From Eustoma russellianum (taxonomy: Eukaryota; Streptophyta; Magnoliopsida; Gentianales; Gentianaceae): a stretch of 64,000 nt of DNA. The notes under the pieces are model-generated. The model was not told where the DNA came from. It saw only the letters and a program-made list of their open reading frames with translations, and ran no database searches. The stretch's first letter is position 1, and each line of letters starts with the position of its first letter. A program made the position numbers and the translations under genes. The stretch spans positions 21,629,820 through 21,693,819 of the forward strand of contig AP025051.1 of the NCBI GenBank assembly GCA_036186865.1. Reading direction: 5' to 3'. Positions 44,712-56,594 of this stretch are shown piece by piece.

Positions 44712-47700
44712 GGACCCAAAATAAAAAGGTACCTAAATCGTTGTTGTACATTGCAAGGAACCCATGCATCTAAAGACACATCAATCAAGTGGTTCTTTGA
44801 CAGTGGTTGCTTGAGACACATGATGGGTGACCCGAGCTTGTTCTCAAGGTTGAAGAAGGTTACAAAAGGTGGATCCGTGACCTTGGAGACAACAATGAAG
44901 GAAGAATCATTGGAAAAGGTACAATCAGAAGCCCAAGTACTCTTCAAATCTCCAACGTCTTTCTGGTAAGTAATCTATCCTATAATCTACTCAGCATCTC
45001 ACATTTTAGTGATAACGGTTTTGATGTTTGTTTCACTCATCCATATTGCAACATAACAAATAAAAATGGAGAAACAGTATTAAAAAGAAAAAGGGAAGGA
45101 AATATTTTTACGCTTTCTATGGATAACACGTTAGACGCTAAGGTTAAGTGTTTTATGTCAAATGAACCTAACGTTAATTTGTGGCATAGGCGATTAGGAC
45201 ACATTGGCATCTCTATGCTTGAAAAACTTCAACGAAAGAACCTTATACGAGGATTGCCTAAACTTGATTTAGACAATTTTCAGTTGTGTGAATCCTGTAT
45301 TAAAGGCAAACAAATGCGCGAGTCACTTAAACCCAAAAAAGAAATTAGCACGTCTAGAGTTTTAGAATTACTACACATTGATTTGTTTGGTCCTAGTCGT
45401 ACTAAGAGTCTTGGTGGATGCCATTATGCGTGTGTTATCGTTGATGATTTTTCTCGCTATACATGGACTTTATTTCTTGCAAATAAATATGATAGTGCCG
45501 TTGAGATTGCGAAACTAATAAAACAACCTGAAAATGAATATGGTTTGAATGTGAAAAAGATTAGAAGCGATAGAGACAGTGAATTTAAAAACAAGGACAT
45601 TATTGCATTTTGCGAAGAAAAAGGAATTAAACACGAATTTTTGCCACTTAGGATGCCACAATTAAATGGAGTAGTAGAAAGAAAGAATAGGACACTACAA
45701 GAAATTGCTAGAACCATGTTGTGTGAAAATAAGTTGCCTAGATTTTTGTGGACGGAAGTCGTAAATTATGCATGCTATATAGTTAATTGTTTATCGATTC
45801 GAAAGAAAATAAATAAAACTCCTTATGAAATAGTAAATGACCGCATGCCTAAAATTGATTACTTTCATGTGTTTGGTTGTAAATGCTTTTTTTGAATACA
45901 AAAGATAATCTAGCTAAATTTGAATCTAAATCAATTGAATGCATCTTTGTTGGATATTCTGTGAATTTGAAAGCATATAGATGTTATGATCCTATCACTA
46001 GACAAATTCTAGAATCTATTCATTTGAAGTTTAATGAATTTTGCGAGTTTGAAAAAGATAAAGAATATGATGATGATTTTGAACTAAAGGCCGTGTTAAA
46101 TGATGACGTACATGATGAATCAAATACACTAGAAATGCATGATCACTTAGAAATGCATGAGAACTTAGAGAATAATCAACCAAGATGGCATATGGATCAC
46201 CCACACGATCTTATTATAGGCGATATTACTCAAGGTGTCCGACCACGTAGAAGAATAAATCCGGATTAAATAAATCAATTTCATGCTATGATATCCGAAA
46301 TTGAACTTAAAAACGTTTTTGATGCCTTGAATGATTCTTCTTGGGTTGATGCTATGCACGATGAATTAAATCAATTCGTAAGAAATGATGTATGGAATTT
46401 AGTGTCACGACCACAAGATAAGACAATAATAGGCACAAAGCGGGTCTTTAGAAATAAAATGAATGAAGAAGGTAAAGTTTTTAGAAACAAGGCGAGACTT
46501 GTAGCACAAGGATATAATCAAGAAGAAAGAATAGATTACGGCGAAACATTTGCACCCATAGCAAGTTTAGAAGCCATACGACTATTACTTGATATTGCTT
46601 GCATGAAAGGTTTTAAACTCTATCAAATGGACGTAAAAAGTGCATTTTTAAATGGATTTATACAAGAAGAGGTATACGTGAAGCAACCACCCGGTTTTGA
46701 AGATTTCAAATACCTTGATCACGTGTACAAATTAAAGAAGGCACTATATGGTTTAAAGCAAGCACCTAGGGCTTGGTATGATCGTTTTGCTACTTTTCTT
46801 GTAGAATTGATTTAAAAGAGGCACCATAAATAGCACCTTATTCTTGAAACAAGATAAATCGAATTTATTAATCATTCAAATTTATGTTGATGACATCATT
46901 TTTGGATCTACATCTCATAAACTTGTTGAAGAATTTGAAATTTGCATGAAATCCGAGTTTGAAATGTAGATAATTGGTGAATTGAATTACTTTCTTGACT
47001 AGCAAATTAAACAAACTAGTAAAGGTATTCACATAAGTCAAGTCAAATATGTAAATGACATGATTTAAAGGTTCAATTTTGAGAACTTGAAACCATCCCC
47101 CACCCCTATGAGTGTCACCACTAAACTAGATAAAGATGAAAATGGAAAAGACTTTGATAATGCTTTATATAGGTCTATCTTTGCTTTATCTTACCGCAAG
47201 TAGACCCGATATCATGTTTAATGTTTGTATGTGTGCACGTTTTCGAAGCCAACCTAAAGTGTCTCATTATAATGCAGTAAAACGGATTTTTCGATACATT
47301 AAGCACACCCCCGCCTTAGGAATTTAGTATGATTAGAATTGTGAATTTGATTTGCATGCATATACTGATGCGGATTATGGCGGATGCAAAATAGATAGAA
47401 AAAGCACAAGTGGAACGTGTCATTTATCAGAAATTCTTTAATATCATGGTTTTCGAAAAAGCAAGCGTGGCATTATCTACTACCAAAGCTGAATACATGG
47501 CACTTAGTCTTTATTGCACACAACTACTATGGTTAAAACAATAACTTTCTGATTTTGGAATCACGGTAAATCGTATTCCAACTTATTGTGATAGTATGAG
47601 TGCTATAAACTTGTCTAAGAACACCGTACTACACTCTAAGGCAAAGCACATAGAAGTACGATATCACTTTCTTCGTGATCATGTGAATAATGGTGATATT

Positions 47701-47820
47701 GTTATAGATCATGTACGCACTGAAGCACAAGTAGCAGACACATTCACTAAGACACTAAATCAAGCTACGTACGAAAATCTACGCTCAAAATTAGGCATAA
47801 TTTCTGCTGATTTGATATAG
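44712..47820 (+). pseudogene. N2 pol (PR-INT-RT-RH), broken
   Basis: Protease with WFFDSGCLRHMMGDP (44795). Integrase zinc region LWHRRLGHIG..CESC (45178-45305); core with HIDLFGP, VIVDDFSRYTW, IRSDRDSEF (the usual GG after SDR is DS) and LNGVVERKNRT, open from 45119 to 45895. A frameshift in a T-run at 45885 precedes FLNTKDN..FVGYS. RT with LYQMDVKSAFLNGFIQEE, YGLKQAPRAWY and YVDDIIFGS (46890); RNase H with TDADYGG and HSKAKHIEVRYHF, ending at TAG 47818-47820. Stops at 46267, 46813, 46967, 47000 and others. Confidence 0.85.
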
Positions 47821-48056
47821 CTTGATATGTCTTTCCATCTTTACAGGCACTTTTGATTTTATTTCCAAAATAAAGGGGGAGAGAGAGTGCATGATTTAAG
47901 GGAGAGCGAGAGTAATTGATTGCAAAAATCAAGGGGGAGAGAATTCAAAATTCGAAATTTGAAATTCGAATTTTGAATTTGTGCAGATTGGAGGGGGAGC
48001 GATTAAATTTAAATCATTAACTAAGGTTATTTTGTAAATCATCAAAAGGGGGAGAT
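47821..48056 (+). other. N2 3' untranslated segment and polypurine tract
   Basis: Three purine runs (aaagggggagagagag, aagggggagagaat, gagggggagcg) and the polypurine tract aaaagggggagat at 48044-48056, directly before the LTR. Matches the corresponding segment of N1. Confidence 0.75.
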
Positions 48057-50735
48057 TGTTGAGAAAAACAGTTTGAGTGATTCACAAAATGCATGCTTTA
48101 AATAACGTGTGTTAAAGAAATGCATGACACAATTTATTACTTGACACGTTTTTGCAACAAACTTGCCTTATATACTTTATATATAATGTTGACGTACTAA
48201 CAAGCCATGAAGCTTTAAAGCTAACATCAAATGGCAAACATTTGTTGTGTTTAAACTATTTTCAGGTGCCACCATTAATGAACTAAACTAGTTCATTAAG
48301 TAAAGTACTTAGTTAAATGATCTAAGTAGTTCATTAAATGGAGATATATTTGGAGCAGGCATGATGACAACAAACATCGAAATGGAAAGTCTCCTCTCCT
48401 TATTATTCACACGTTTTATATATATGTATTATATATATATATTCAGATATTTTTAAAGGGCACAATACACATATATTCCGACGTACTACCGACACGTTAC
48501 ATATGTTATGAACGTACGTCAACGTCACACCAATATACTTACCTCATATTTATGAGTATATTCAGGTCTTATATCATATGATATAAGTCATGGTGATGAC
48601 AAAATTATTACGACACGTTACAAGGTTGCAAACCAAAAATTGTCATGTCGGTTTACAATCGAAACTTCACCAACGTATCACGTACTTGCCATATATAGAT
48701 GGCCAGCCCCTACACTTCAAAAATGGCCACAAATTTTGTGGCTAACATGGTACACTCAGCCATAAAATCAATCTATGTTGGCACACACAAATCACCCCCA
48801 ATTAAGGCCAAATTGTGGAGATTCCAAATTCACTTTTTAAGCACATGTGGGCGCCAACTTTAATCAGCCATTAGAGCTGAATATTCAAGTTATTTTGTGT
48901 ATATTATGTGTGACATAATATATAACATGTGCAAAAAGTTGGAATTTAATCGGAGAAAAATCGCGTAATCGACAAAAGTAGAAAATTCGGTTTTCTACGA
49001 ACATTTTTGGCATGACATGTAACATGTATCTAGACACTTTTTACATATTCAATACATATTAAAGTGTTCTAGAATATTCAAAATAGGACTGATTGGAATA
49101 TACCATATATGTGTAATTATTGTGCAATATTTGACAAAGTTTACAAAATTAAAATTCAGCACATGCTCAAGACATATCACACGCCTACTCAGCCTTGGTG
49201 GAGCTTATGTGGAGCTTAGTTGGCATCTTGATTGGTGGAGAATAAGCCACACAAAGTTAGTGACATAATGGAGGAAGCTACACAAGGTAACATTTCAAAC
49301 TTTCTAAGAAATGAAACACATGCTGAAAATTCAGCACGTGAGAATAAGAGCTGGCCTATTTTTGGCCTTATTGGAGATCAAAATTGCTTCCAAATTTGAG
49401 GGGATTGATTATAAAATATTTGGCAATGTTTTGAACTTCAATTTGGCACATGTTTTTCATTTTATTCTCATATTTTTTTCAGCCACTAAGTGATGACAAA
49501 ACTCATCCAATCAAGGAGTGCCAAGTAAGCAAGGCCAAGACAATCATCCAATCAAGTTGTGCCAAGTAAGCAAGATGGTGTCACATCTATACAAGGCATT
49601 CTTCCAAGGACATAAAAGAGAATTCTCAAGGTGAAGAAATGCCCTAGGGCGGCGACCAAGTCTTGATAAAAGGAAGAGAAGAAAGACACTCAAATGCAAG
49701 TCAAGTCTCATAATTTTCAAAGTGCAAAAAGACTCTCTACTCTCTTCTTCTACATTTCTTTCTTCTCCTTCTCTCTCAAGCCTATTGTACCTATATTCAA
49801 ACATATAGAATAGACTTTGTTCATACCATCATACATGCATCATTGTTGTAAAAGGTTGATCAAGGTGTGATCAAACCTTCATCCGTTCGGTGGTGGTGTT
49901 CGTGATCATTGTTATTGCTTGTATCGTTTGTAAAGGGTTGGAGTTGGTGTGTAACTCCAGCAACCCTTGTGGTAAGGTGTTAATTTTGTTTATTGATAAC
50001 CGAGGAATGTGTCCTCGAAGACTAGAATAGGTTGATTTAACCGAACCAGTATAAAATTCCTTGTGTTCTTTACTTTACTGCACAGTACTTTCAGTTTCCA
50101 GCATTCTGCATCCATTTTGTTGCAATCTTAAAAATAGCAAACGAATTTCAAAAATTGTGAACTTTTGCAGAAACATAGTCACACCTTTAAAGTTTCATTT
50201 GGCGCAAGTTTCAACCCATTTGGACAAGTATAAGTCAATCAAACGTTAATAGTTCTGAGACTAGTGCAGTCTGATTTTCAGACTTGCAAAGGTTGAGAAC
50301 TTGAACGTGTTTGACCTACTTCCCAAATGAATTTTTCAAAACTGTTTCAACCCATTAAAATACATATCTTAAGGGGTTTGTCATTAAATTGTCAGACCAT
50401 TTGGAGTTACGGATTAATCAGAATAAATTTTTCAAATCAGACTACTATTTCTGGCAGATTTGCGCAATCTGACCACAAATGATTTTTCAAATGGTTCGAG
50501 GTTGAATTTTGATCAGAAATTTTAGGGGATTTTCAAAACATCTGAGAGTAGAATCTCTCCAAATTTCAGAATTTTTGAAGATCTGTAACCTAGTTTTTCA
50601 AATGTTTCAAATCATCATCTGAAAACAGAAACTGTTTTCAGAAATTGGGTTTTTGGGTTAAAATGTTTTAAAAACTAAATTTTCCGCACCCACTATTCAA
50701 CCTCCCTCTTTTAGTGGTGCCTTACAGGTCCTACA
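48057..50735 (+). repeat. N2 3' LTR (A-family reference copy)
   Basis: 2679 bp, TGTTGAGAAAAAC..GGTCCTACA, with both ends fixed by the polypurine tract and the target duplication. It contains the tgaacta/tagttca cluster (48280-48340), a short TA tract, the perfect 20-bp palindrome cttatatcatatgatataag (48567), one longer palindrome (49317-49340) and the ggttaaccgaaccagtataaaatt block near 50040. Confidence 0.9.
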
Positions 50736-50740
50736 GTTTA

Positions 50741-51262
50741 TAGCACTAGATAAAACTGGAGAAGAGGATGAATGGCTTCGAAATTTCCTAGAAGATGTTC
50801 CATGTTGGCCTAAGTCAATCACTTCTATCAGCATACACTGTGATAGTCAGTCTGCTATAGGACGAGCACAAAGCAGCTCTACAATGGTAATGTTGAGAAA
50901 AAGGGGTTTGAGTGATTTCAAAATGCATGATTTAAATAACGTTTTACAAAGAAATGCATGACATATTTTATGACATAACACGTTGTTGCATGAAAGTTGC
51001 CTTATATAGTTTATATATAATGTTGTCGTACTAACGAGTCATGAAGCTTTAAAGCTTACATCAAATGGCAAACATTTGTTGCGTTTGAACTATTTTCAGG
51101 TGCCACCATTAATGAACTAAACTAGTTCATTAAATGAAGTACTTAGTTAATTAAACTAAGTAGTTCATTAAAGGAGGCAATATTTGGACAAGGCACAAAG
51201 GCAACAAGATGAAGAAAGAAAAGTCTTCCACTCTCCTCCCACATAAATACACGCCTATATAC

Positions 51263-51315
<53 letters not shown>

Positions 51316-54149
51316 CAGATTTTTTGAAAAAGGCACATACACATTTATTCCAACGTACTACCGACACGTTATATATTTTACGTACGTACGTTAACATCAC
51401 ACCACCATAATTAACTCGTATTTATGAGTATATTCAGGTCTTATATCATATGATATAAGTCATGGTGATGACAAATTAAATACGACACGTTAAAAGGTTC
51501 TAAACCGAAAATTGTCGTATCAGGCGAATACCGAAACTTCACCAACGTGTCACGTGCTTGCCATAAATAGATGGCCAGCCTCTACACTTCAAAAATACTC
51601 AAAAATTTCGTGGGTATGATGTTATGTGCAGCCATAAAATCATTCCATGTTGGCACACACAAATCACCCCACATTAAGGCCAAATTGTGGAGATTCCAAT
51701 TTCAATTTTGTCACATGTAAATGGCGCCACTTTAAGACCAGCCAAGTGCTGAATATTAAATTTTATATTATATATATTATGTGTAACATAATATATATAA
51801 CATGTGCAAAAAGTTGGAATTTAATTAGAGAAAAATCAGGTAATCGATAAACATCGAAAATTCGGTTTTCTACGTACACAACACATGGAACGTTTTTGGC
51901 ATATCATACGACATGTATCTAGACACTTTTTACATATGTCATACATCTTAAAGTGTTCTAGAAAATTAAATTAAGGGCTGATTGGAATATACCATGTGTG
52001 TATTATTAAATGTGCACTATTTTACAAAGTTCACAAAAATAAAATTCAGCACATGCACACATACATTCCAACGCCTATTCCAGCTGAAATGGAGCATATG
52101 TGGAGCCTTGTTGGCATATTGATTGGTCAAGAATCAATCATACAATGTTGGTGACTTAAAGAAAGAAGCTACAAAAGGTAATGTTTCAGATTTTGTCACA
52201 ATTGTGACACATGCTGAAAATTCAGCATGTGCACTAATGTGGTGGCCGAAATTTCTTCCATTATGAGCTATATTTTGTGTCTTGAAACATGTGATTAATT
52301 GGAAGACAATTTGGAAGTAATTTGAATAAGTTATGGAATTAAAATTGTGATATATTTGAATATCACACATGCTGAAAATTTCAGCATGTGTAGTAATGGT
52401 TATGGCCGAAATGTTGGCCTTGTTAATGTGTAATTTTTATTCAAAAATTTGATAAAGATGTCTTGCACTAAATGATGATAGAATTCTTTGATTAAATCAA
52501 TACAAAATAGGCAAGATTTTGAATAAGAGGTGGATGTTATACATGCTGAAATTTCAGCATGTGCAAGAGACGTAGTGGCCGAAATTTACATGGCATTTTG
52601 GAGAAAATTGTCTTGCTTAATTTATGTGATGATCTTGTGAATTATGGCAACTATTTTATGATGATTTTGGCACATGTTTTAAGTGTTATTCTCAGATTTT
52701 CCTAGTCATCAAGTGATGACAACATTCAACCAATCAATGAGTGCCAAGTAAGCAAGAGCTTAATGATCATCCAATGAGGAGATGCCAAGTAAGCAAAGAC
52801 ATGTCACAATGATGCCATATATTCTTCCAAGGACTTAGAAGATAATTTTCAAGAGGAAGAAATTGCTATAGGGGGCGGCCACCTTGTTAAAAAGAGGAGA
52901 AGAAAGCCAAACAAAAAAAAAACAAAAACAAGTCTTGCAAATTCAAAGTGAAAAACGCCTAGCACTCTCCTTTTCTACACTTTCTTCTTCCTAAAAGCCT
53001 ATTGTACTTTCATTCATATACTTGAATAGGCTTCTCTTAGACCATCACATATTCTTTATCTTTGTAAAAGATTGATCAAGGTGTGATCAATCTTCAATCT
53101 TGCAAGGTGGTGGTGTTCGTGTGCATTGTATTCAACATACAAGGTTTGTAAAGAGTTGGAGTTGGTGTGTAACTCCATCAACCCTGTGGTAAGGTGTATT
53201 TTGTGTTGTGTGATTAGTGTGAACCTAGGAAGGTGTCCTCGAAGACTGGAGTAGGTTGTTGATAACCGAACCAGTATAAAATTCTTGGTGTCATTTACTT
53301 TCAGCACTTACTTTCAGTTTCAGCACTATTTATCATTTTTGATTACGTTCGTAAAAATAGTAAACGAATTTCAAAAATTACGAAACTTTCGGAAAACATA
53401 GACACACGTCTTAGGGTTCTTTTGGCGCAAGTTTCAACCCTTTTGGATAAGTATAAGTCATCCAAACGTCCACAGTTCTGAGACTAGTGCAGTCTGATTT
53501 TCAGACTTGCAAAGGTTGAGACTTTGATCGTATTCGACTAACTTCCCAAAAGAATTTTTCAAAACTGTTTCAACCCATTTAAATACAACTTATAAGGGGT
53601 TAGTCTTTAAATTTTCAGAGCATTTGAAGTTACACACAAATAGGAATAAATTTTTCAAATCAGTCTACCGTTTCTGGCAGATTTGCGCAATCTGACCACC
53701 AATGAAATTTCAAGGGGTTAGAGGTTGAATTTAAATCTGAAATTTTTAGGAGATACTCATAACATCTGAGGCTAAGTTCTCTCCAAATTTCAGAATTTTT
53801 AAAGATCTGCAACCTAGTTTCAAAACGTTTTAAAACTGGTCCTGAAAACAGAAACTGTTTTCAGAAGTTGGGTTTTTGGTTTAAAACTATTTTAAAAACC
53901 ATATTTTCCGCACCCACTATTCAGCCCGCCCTTCTAGTGGTGCCTTGCAGATCCTACAGGTAAGTCACGACATATCCGTTGGAGACATAATGCCATGAAG
54001 AAATTGATCTCTAATGGCGTGATTTCTATTGATTACATAAAATCAAAGGGAATCTTGCGGATCCGCTTACAAAAGGCTTGCCTAGAGATCAGATGTCAAA
54101 ATTGAGAAACGAAATAGGACTTAAGCCTACTACGCAAGAATTGTCATAA
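50741..54149 (+). pseudogene. C1 RNase H end, split by N4
   Basis: Coding resumes with FIALDKTGEEDEWLRNFLED and SIHCDSQSAIGRAQ (50741-50885), the RNase H part with the CDSQSA motif. After N4 it continues at 53959 with GKSRHIRWRHN, VISIDYIKSK, LADPLTKGL and an LKPTTQELS end at TAA 54147-54149. There is a frame change at the N4 site and another near 54053, each about one base. Confidence 0.8.
50891..53958 (+). mobile_element. N4: solo A-family LTR
   Basis: 3068 bp, TGTTGAGAAAAAGG..GATCCTACA, with duplication ggtaa at 50886-50890 and 53959-53963. It includes a long (TA)n tract (51266-51312), the perfect 20-bp palindrome (51438) and three copies of the longer palindrome (52208-52231, 52366-52391 and 52540-52563). 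It resembles N3 more than N1 or N2 in the 'gtggccgaaat' segments between palindromes. Confidence 0.9.
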
Positions 54150-54696
54150 TGGTAACCCAACTTTGTTGACTTGAGATCTCAGAATCTTGGTTCAATGGGA
54201 CAACTAAGTTATGAAGGTTCAGTTTAGCACTAACTCATTCCGGTACATAAAAGTGCTGTTTGCAAAGCATATTTAGGGTGAGCTAAAGCTCTTAATGATG
54301 TCCTATATCTTGATACATCAAGTGGAGTATGGCAGAATGCTCCTAATAGGAATCACCTATGTAAGTGTGAAATGGGGCCACTTCTATGAGAATTCTGTGA
54401 GGCAAGAATTCTCTAAAACCACTTTCTGAAACCAGGTTGTTCATGGCCAAAACGAACACAACCATGAGAACCAAAAGGGTGTTAAAGAAAATGTTGTGTG
54501 AGTATTGTTGTCTTAGTTCACAGCGAAGGCTGACTAGTTCAAGACATCAAGTTACTACTTAGCTGAGTGAATCCGATAGTACATCACTACGAAAGATTCA
54601 AAGCCAGAAACTACCTCTTCTTGTGCAACATTTTCTTGTCTGGATTCTCGGTAGTCTGCATCTACATTTGCATTAATTTCCATTCATGTGGGAGAT
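54150..54696 (+). other. C1 3' untranslated segment and polypurine tract
   Basis: About 0.55 kb of non-coding sequence between the pol stop and the 3' LTR, ending in catgtgggagat (54685-54696), the polypurine tract. No gene seen. Confidence 0.7.
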
Positions 54697-56005
54697 TGTT
54701 GGAAGAATTTGTGAGAATGGGTTTTTGGAAAGTTGGTGAGCAACGTATTTTGAGCTTAATTATGACTAGTGTCTGCTAATCAAAACCAGAAACTAATTAG
54801 CCCTAAATTATCTACGAAATAAGTAGATGATTTTAGGCTTTTGAATCACTCAGTTCTGATACCGGGTGAATGAGAAATTAATGCTCAAAGTAGGAGTTAA
54901 AAGTGAAAATTTCCAAATATACCACATCGGTGAAATTGATGGAAAATTGCCACCAAATATAGTATTAGGCATTTCGGATGTGCCAAAATAAATCTGACCG
55001 CAGGAAAGACGCAGTCCATCTCTGCTCGGCTCTGCTTTGCTCGGCCCTGCTCGGTACGGTACTGCTCTGTTGGTTCGCAGTTATAATTTTTGGACAAATT
55101 TATTTTAAATTTTTCCAGAAAATAACTTGATCCTACGATTATGATCGAACGGCCCAAATTAATCTGACTTAGTCTCTGATCGTGGGAAGAGAACTGGGGG
55201 ACAATGGCGCCGATCGTGGGTTGTGGGAAATGGGTGATCGTAGCTATGGAGATTGCCGTAGCCTCCAAGCTTTTCCCCACTATAAATAGAGGCAGCGGTC
55301 TGCCTCTAAACATACAGAAAACCAACGCCGAAGTCTTCCTTTTCTTTCCTCTGTTGCATACTACATACTCTTGCTGCATACAAGCATACTGCATACATCT
55401 GTTGCATCCAGTATCCGAGAAGTTAGGACATTCTTGAAGGCTCGTTGAGTTCAGCGCTTCAGTGCCTCTCGTCTGAACTGGTCTCCATTGTATCCTGGAA
55501 GATGGTTGCTCCTTTGGGTAGGCACAGTGTACCGGAGCAATAACGTCTTAAGGACAGAGTCCTGGACTCACCTCAGATCTCTACTCTGCTGAGCTGAGAA
55601 GGTGATTGCCGAGGCTGAGTTTTGCTTTGTGAGCTCAACTGTCTGTGGGAAGAATGCAGCACTGTTGATACAGTGTTGCTCTGCTGAGCTCTGCTGTTGC
55701 ACTAAGAACATTCGTTGTTCTGAGGCTTTGTTTGTCGAGCTCTGCTTTGTGCCAAGCTCGGTAGTTCGGCTGTGTACATTCATTGTTTGACGTGTTGAGC
55801 TCTGCTCGGCTAAAGACTGACAACATAGAACAGTGGTTCTGAAAGGTTGTTCAGTTCAGGTTAACAGGTCGGCTGACTCAATTGCGTTGTCTGAACTTTC
55901 TCGGCAGATCCGCTTAGCTTAGCTTGAGTTGGCAGGTCGGCCCTGACCTCAGGTCATGTCGGCCACTACTGTACAGAAGTCAATTTGTCTGAATTATCTC
56001 TAACA
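54697..56005 (+). repeat. C1 3' LTR
   Basis: 1309 bp, TGTTGGAAGAATT..CTCTAACA. Pairs with the 5' LTR and is followed by the target duplication aaggt at 56006. It carries the same TATA box and gagctctgctttgtg repeats. Read-through transcription from here would run antisense into the STR8 gene. Confidence 0.9.
55281..55288 (+). promoter_or_regulatory. TATA box of the C1 3' LTR
   Basis: tataaata in actataaatagaggcagcgg. It points right, toward the minus-strand STR8 gene, so any outward transcript would be antisense to it. Confidence 0.55.
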
Positions 56006-56010
56006 AAGGT

Positions 56011-56594
56011 ATGGCAGATCGGATACAAGAGAATGTTGTGATTAAATGGCTTTCTTTACACAAAATGTTGAGATTGATGGAAACACTCGCATGGACCTCA
56101 GAGTGTTGCTTTTAGGAGTCAAAGCAATATATGGAAAGACACCATTACAAATCACAGCTTAGGGAAAAGATGAAAAGAACACCAAATGATTCTGAAATCC
56201 TCTGCCGTAATTTGTTATCTCCAGCTGAAGGAACAAACTAAATGCCATTCCTATTTGTTTCACTTTACCAGTCCGAATCCATAAATATACAAATGGATAT
56301 TCTAATTGAGGTTTTTCCTCTTCCTCCTAGGTCTCAGATTAAGGAAGATTAATCAGCAGCGCCCAAGTGAGTTTGATGGGCACAAGTCAAACTAGAAAAA
56401 CAATGTCCTCACTGTAATTTACCAACACCACATTCCCTTCATGTGTACTTGTCTAGCATTTGCTTCCCTTAGTCCACCATCATCACAACCTCCAATTTTA
56501 CATACCAAGTGGGCTACGGATCTCGACCGAAAGAGCGACGGTTGGCATTAACTGACGAGAGCAACAGGGAGAATATCTGCATGTCTAGCAGATT
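56011..56594 (-). other. STR8 3' UTR / downstream flank
   Basis: Lies between the C1 target duplication and the STR8 stop codon (minus strand, 56595-56597). It has no transposon signature and no long open frame. It should contain the STR8 3' UTR; the poly-A site cannot be fixed from sequence alone. Confidence 0.45.

Larger units (their letters stand above)
38176..50735 (+). mobile_element. N2: A-family (SIRE-like) copia element, gag-pol
   Basis: Inserted in the C1 RNase H with duplication gttta at 38171-38175 and 50736-50740. Layout: shortened 5' LTR (38176-40289), gag (40296-44696, split by solo LTR N3), pol (44712-47820), 3' untranslated segment and polypurine tract, and 3' LTR (48057-50735). 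This is the only A copy in the window with pol. It has no primer site, because a deletion removed the end of the 5' LTR and most of the leader. Stops and frameshifts throughout pol make it inactive. Confidence 0.9.
24968..56005 (+). mobile_element. Ty1/copia element C1, complete but split by three insertions
   Basis: Both LTRs (24968-26265 and 54697-56005) and an identical 5-bp target duplication aaggt (24963-24967 and 56006-56010) frame the element. Its own sequence is in four pieces: 24968-28415, 36607-38175, 50736-50890 and 53959-56005. Together they carry gag, protease, integrase, RT and RNase H in copia order. Each gap is an A-family element with its own 5-bp duplication, which proves that C1 is older than those insertions. 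The gag and RT style is that of common plant copia elements of the Tnt1/Tork kind, but I do not assign a lineage firmly. Stops in every domain make it inactive. Confidence 0.9.
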
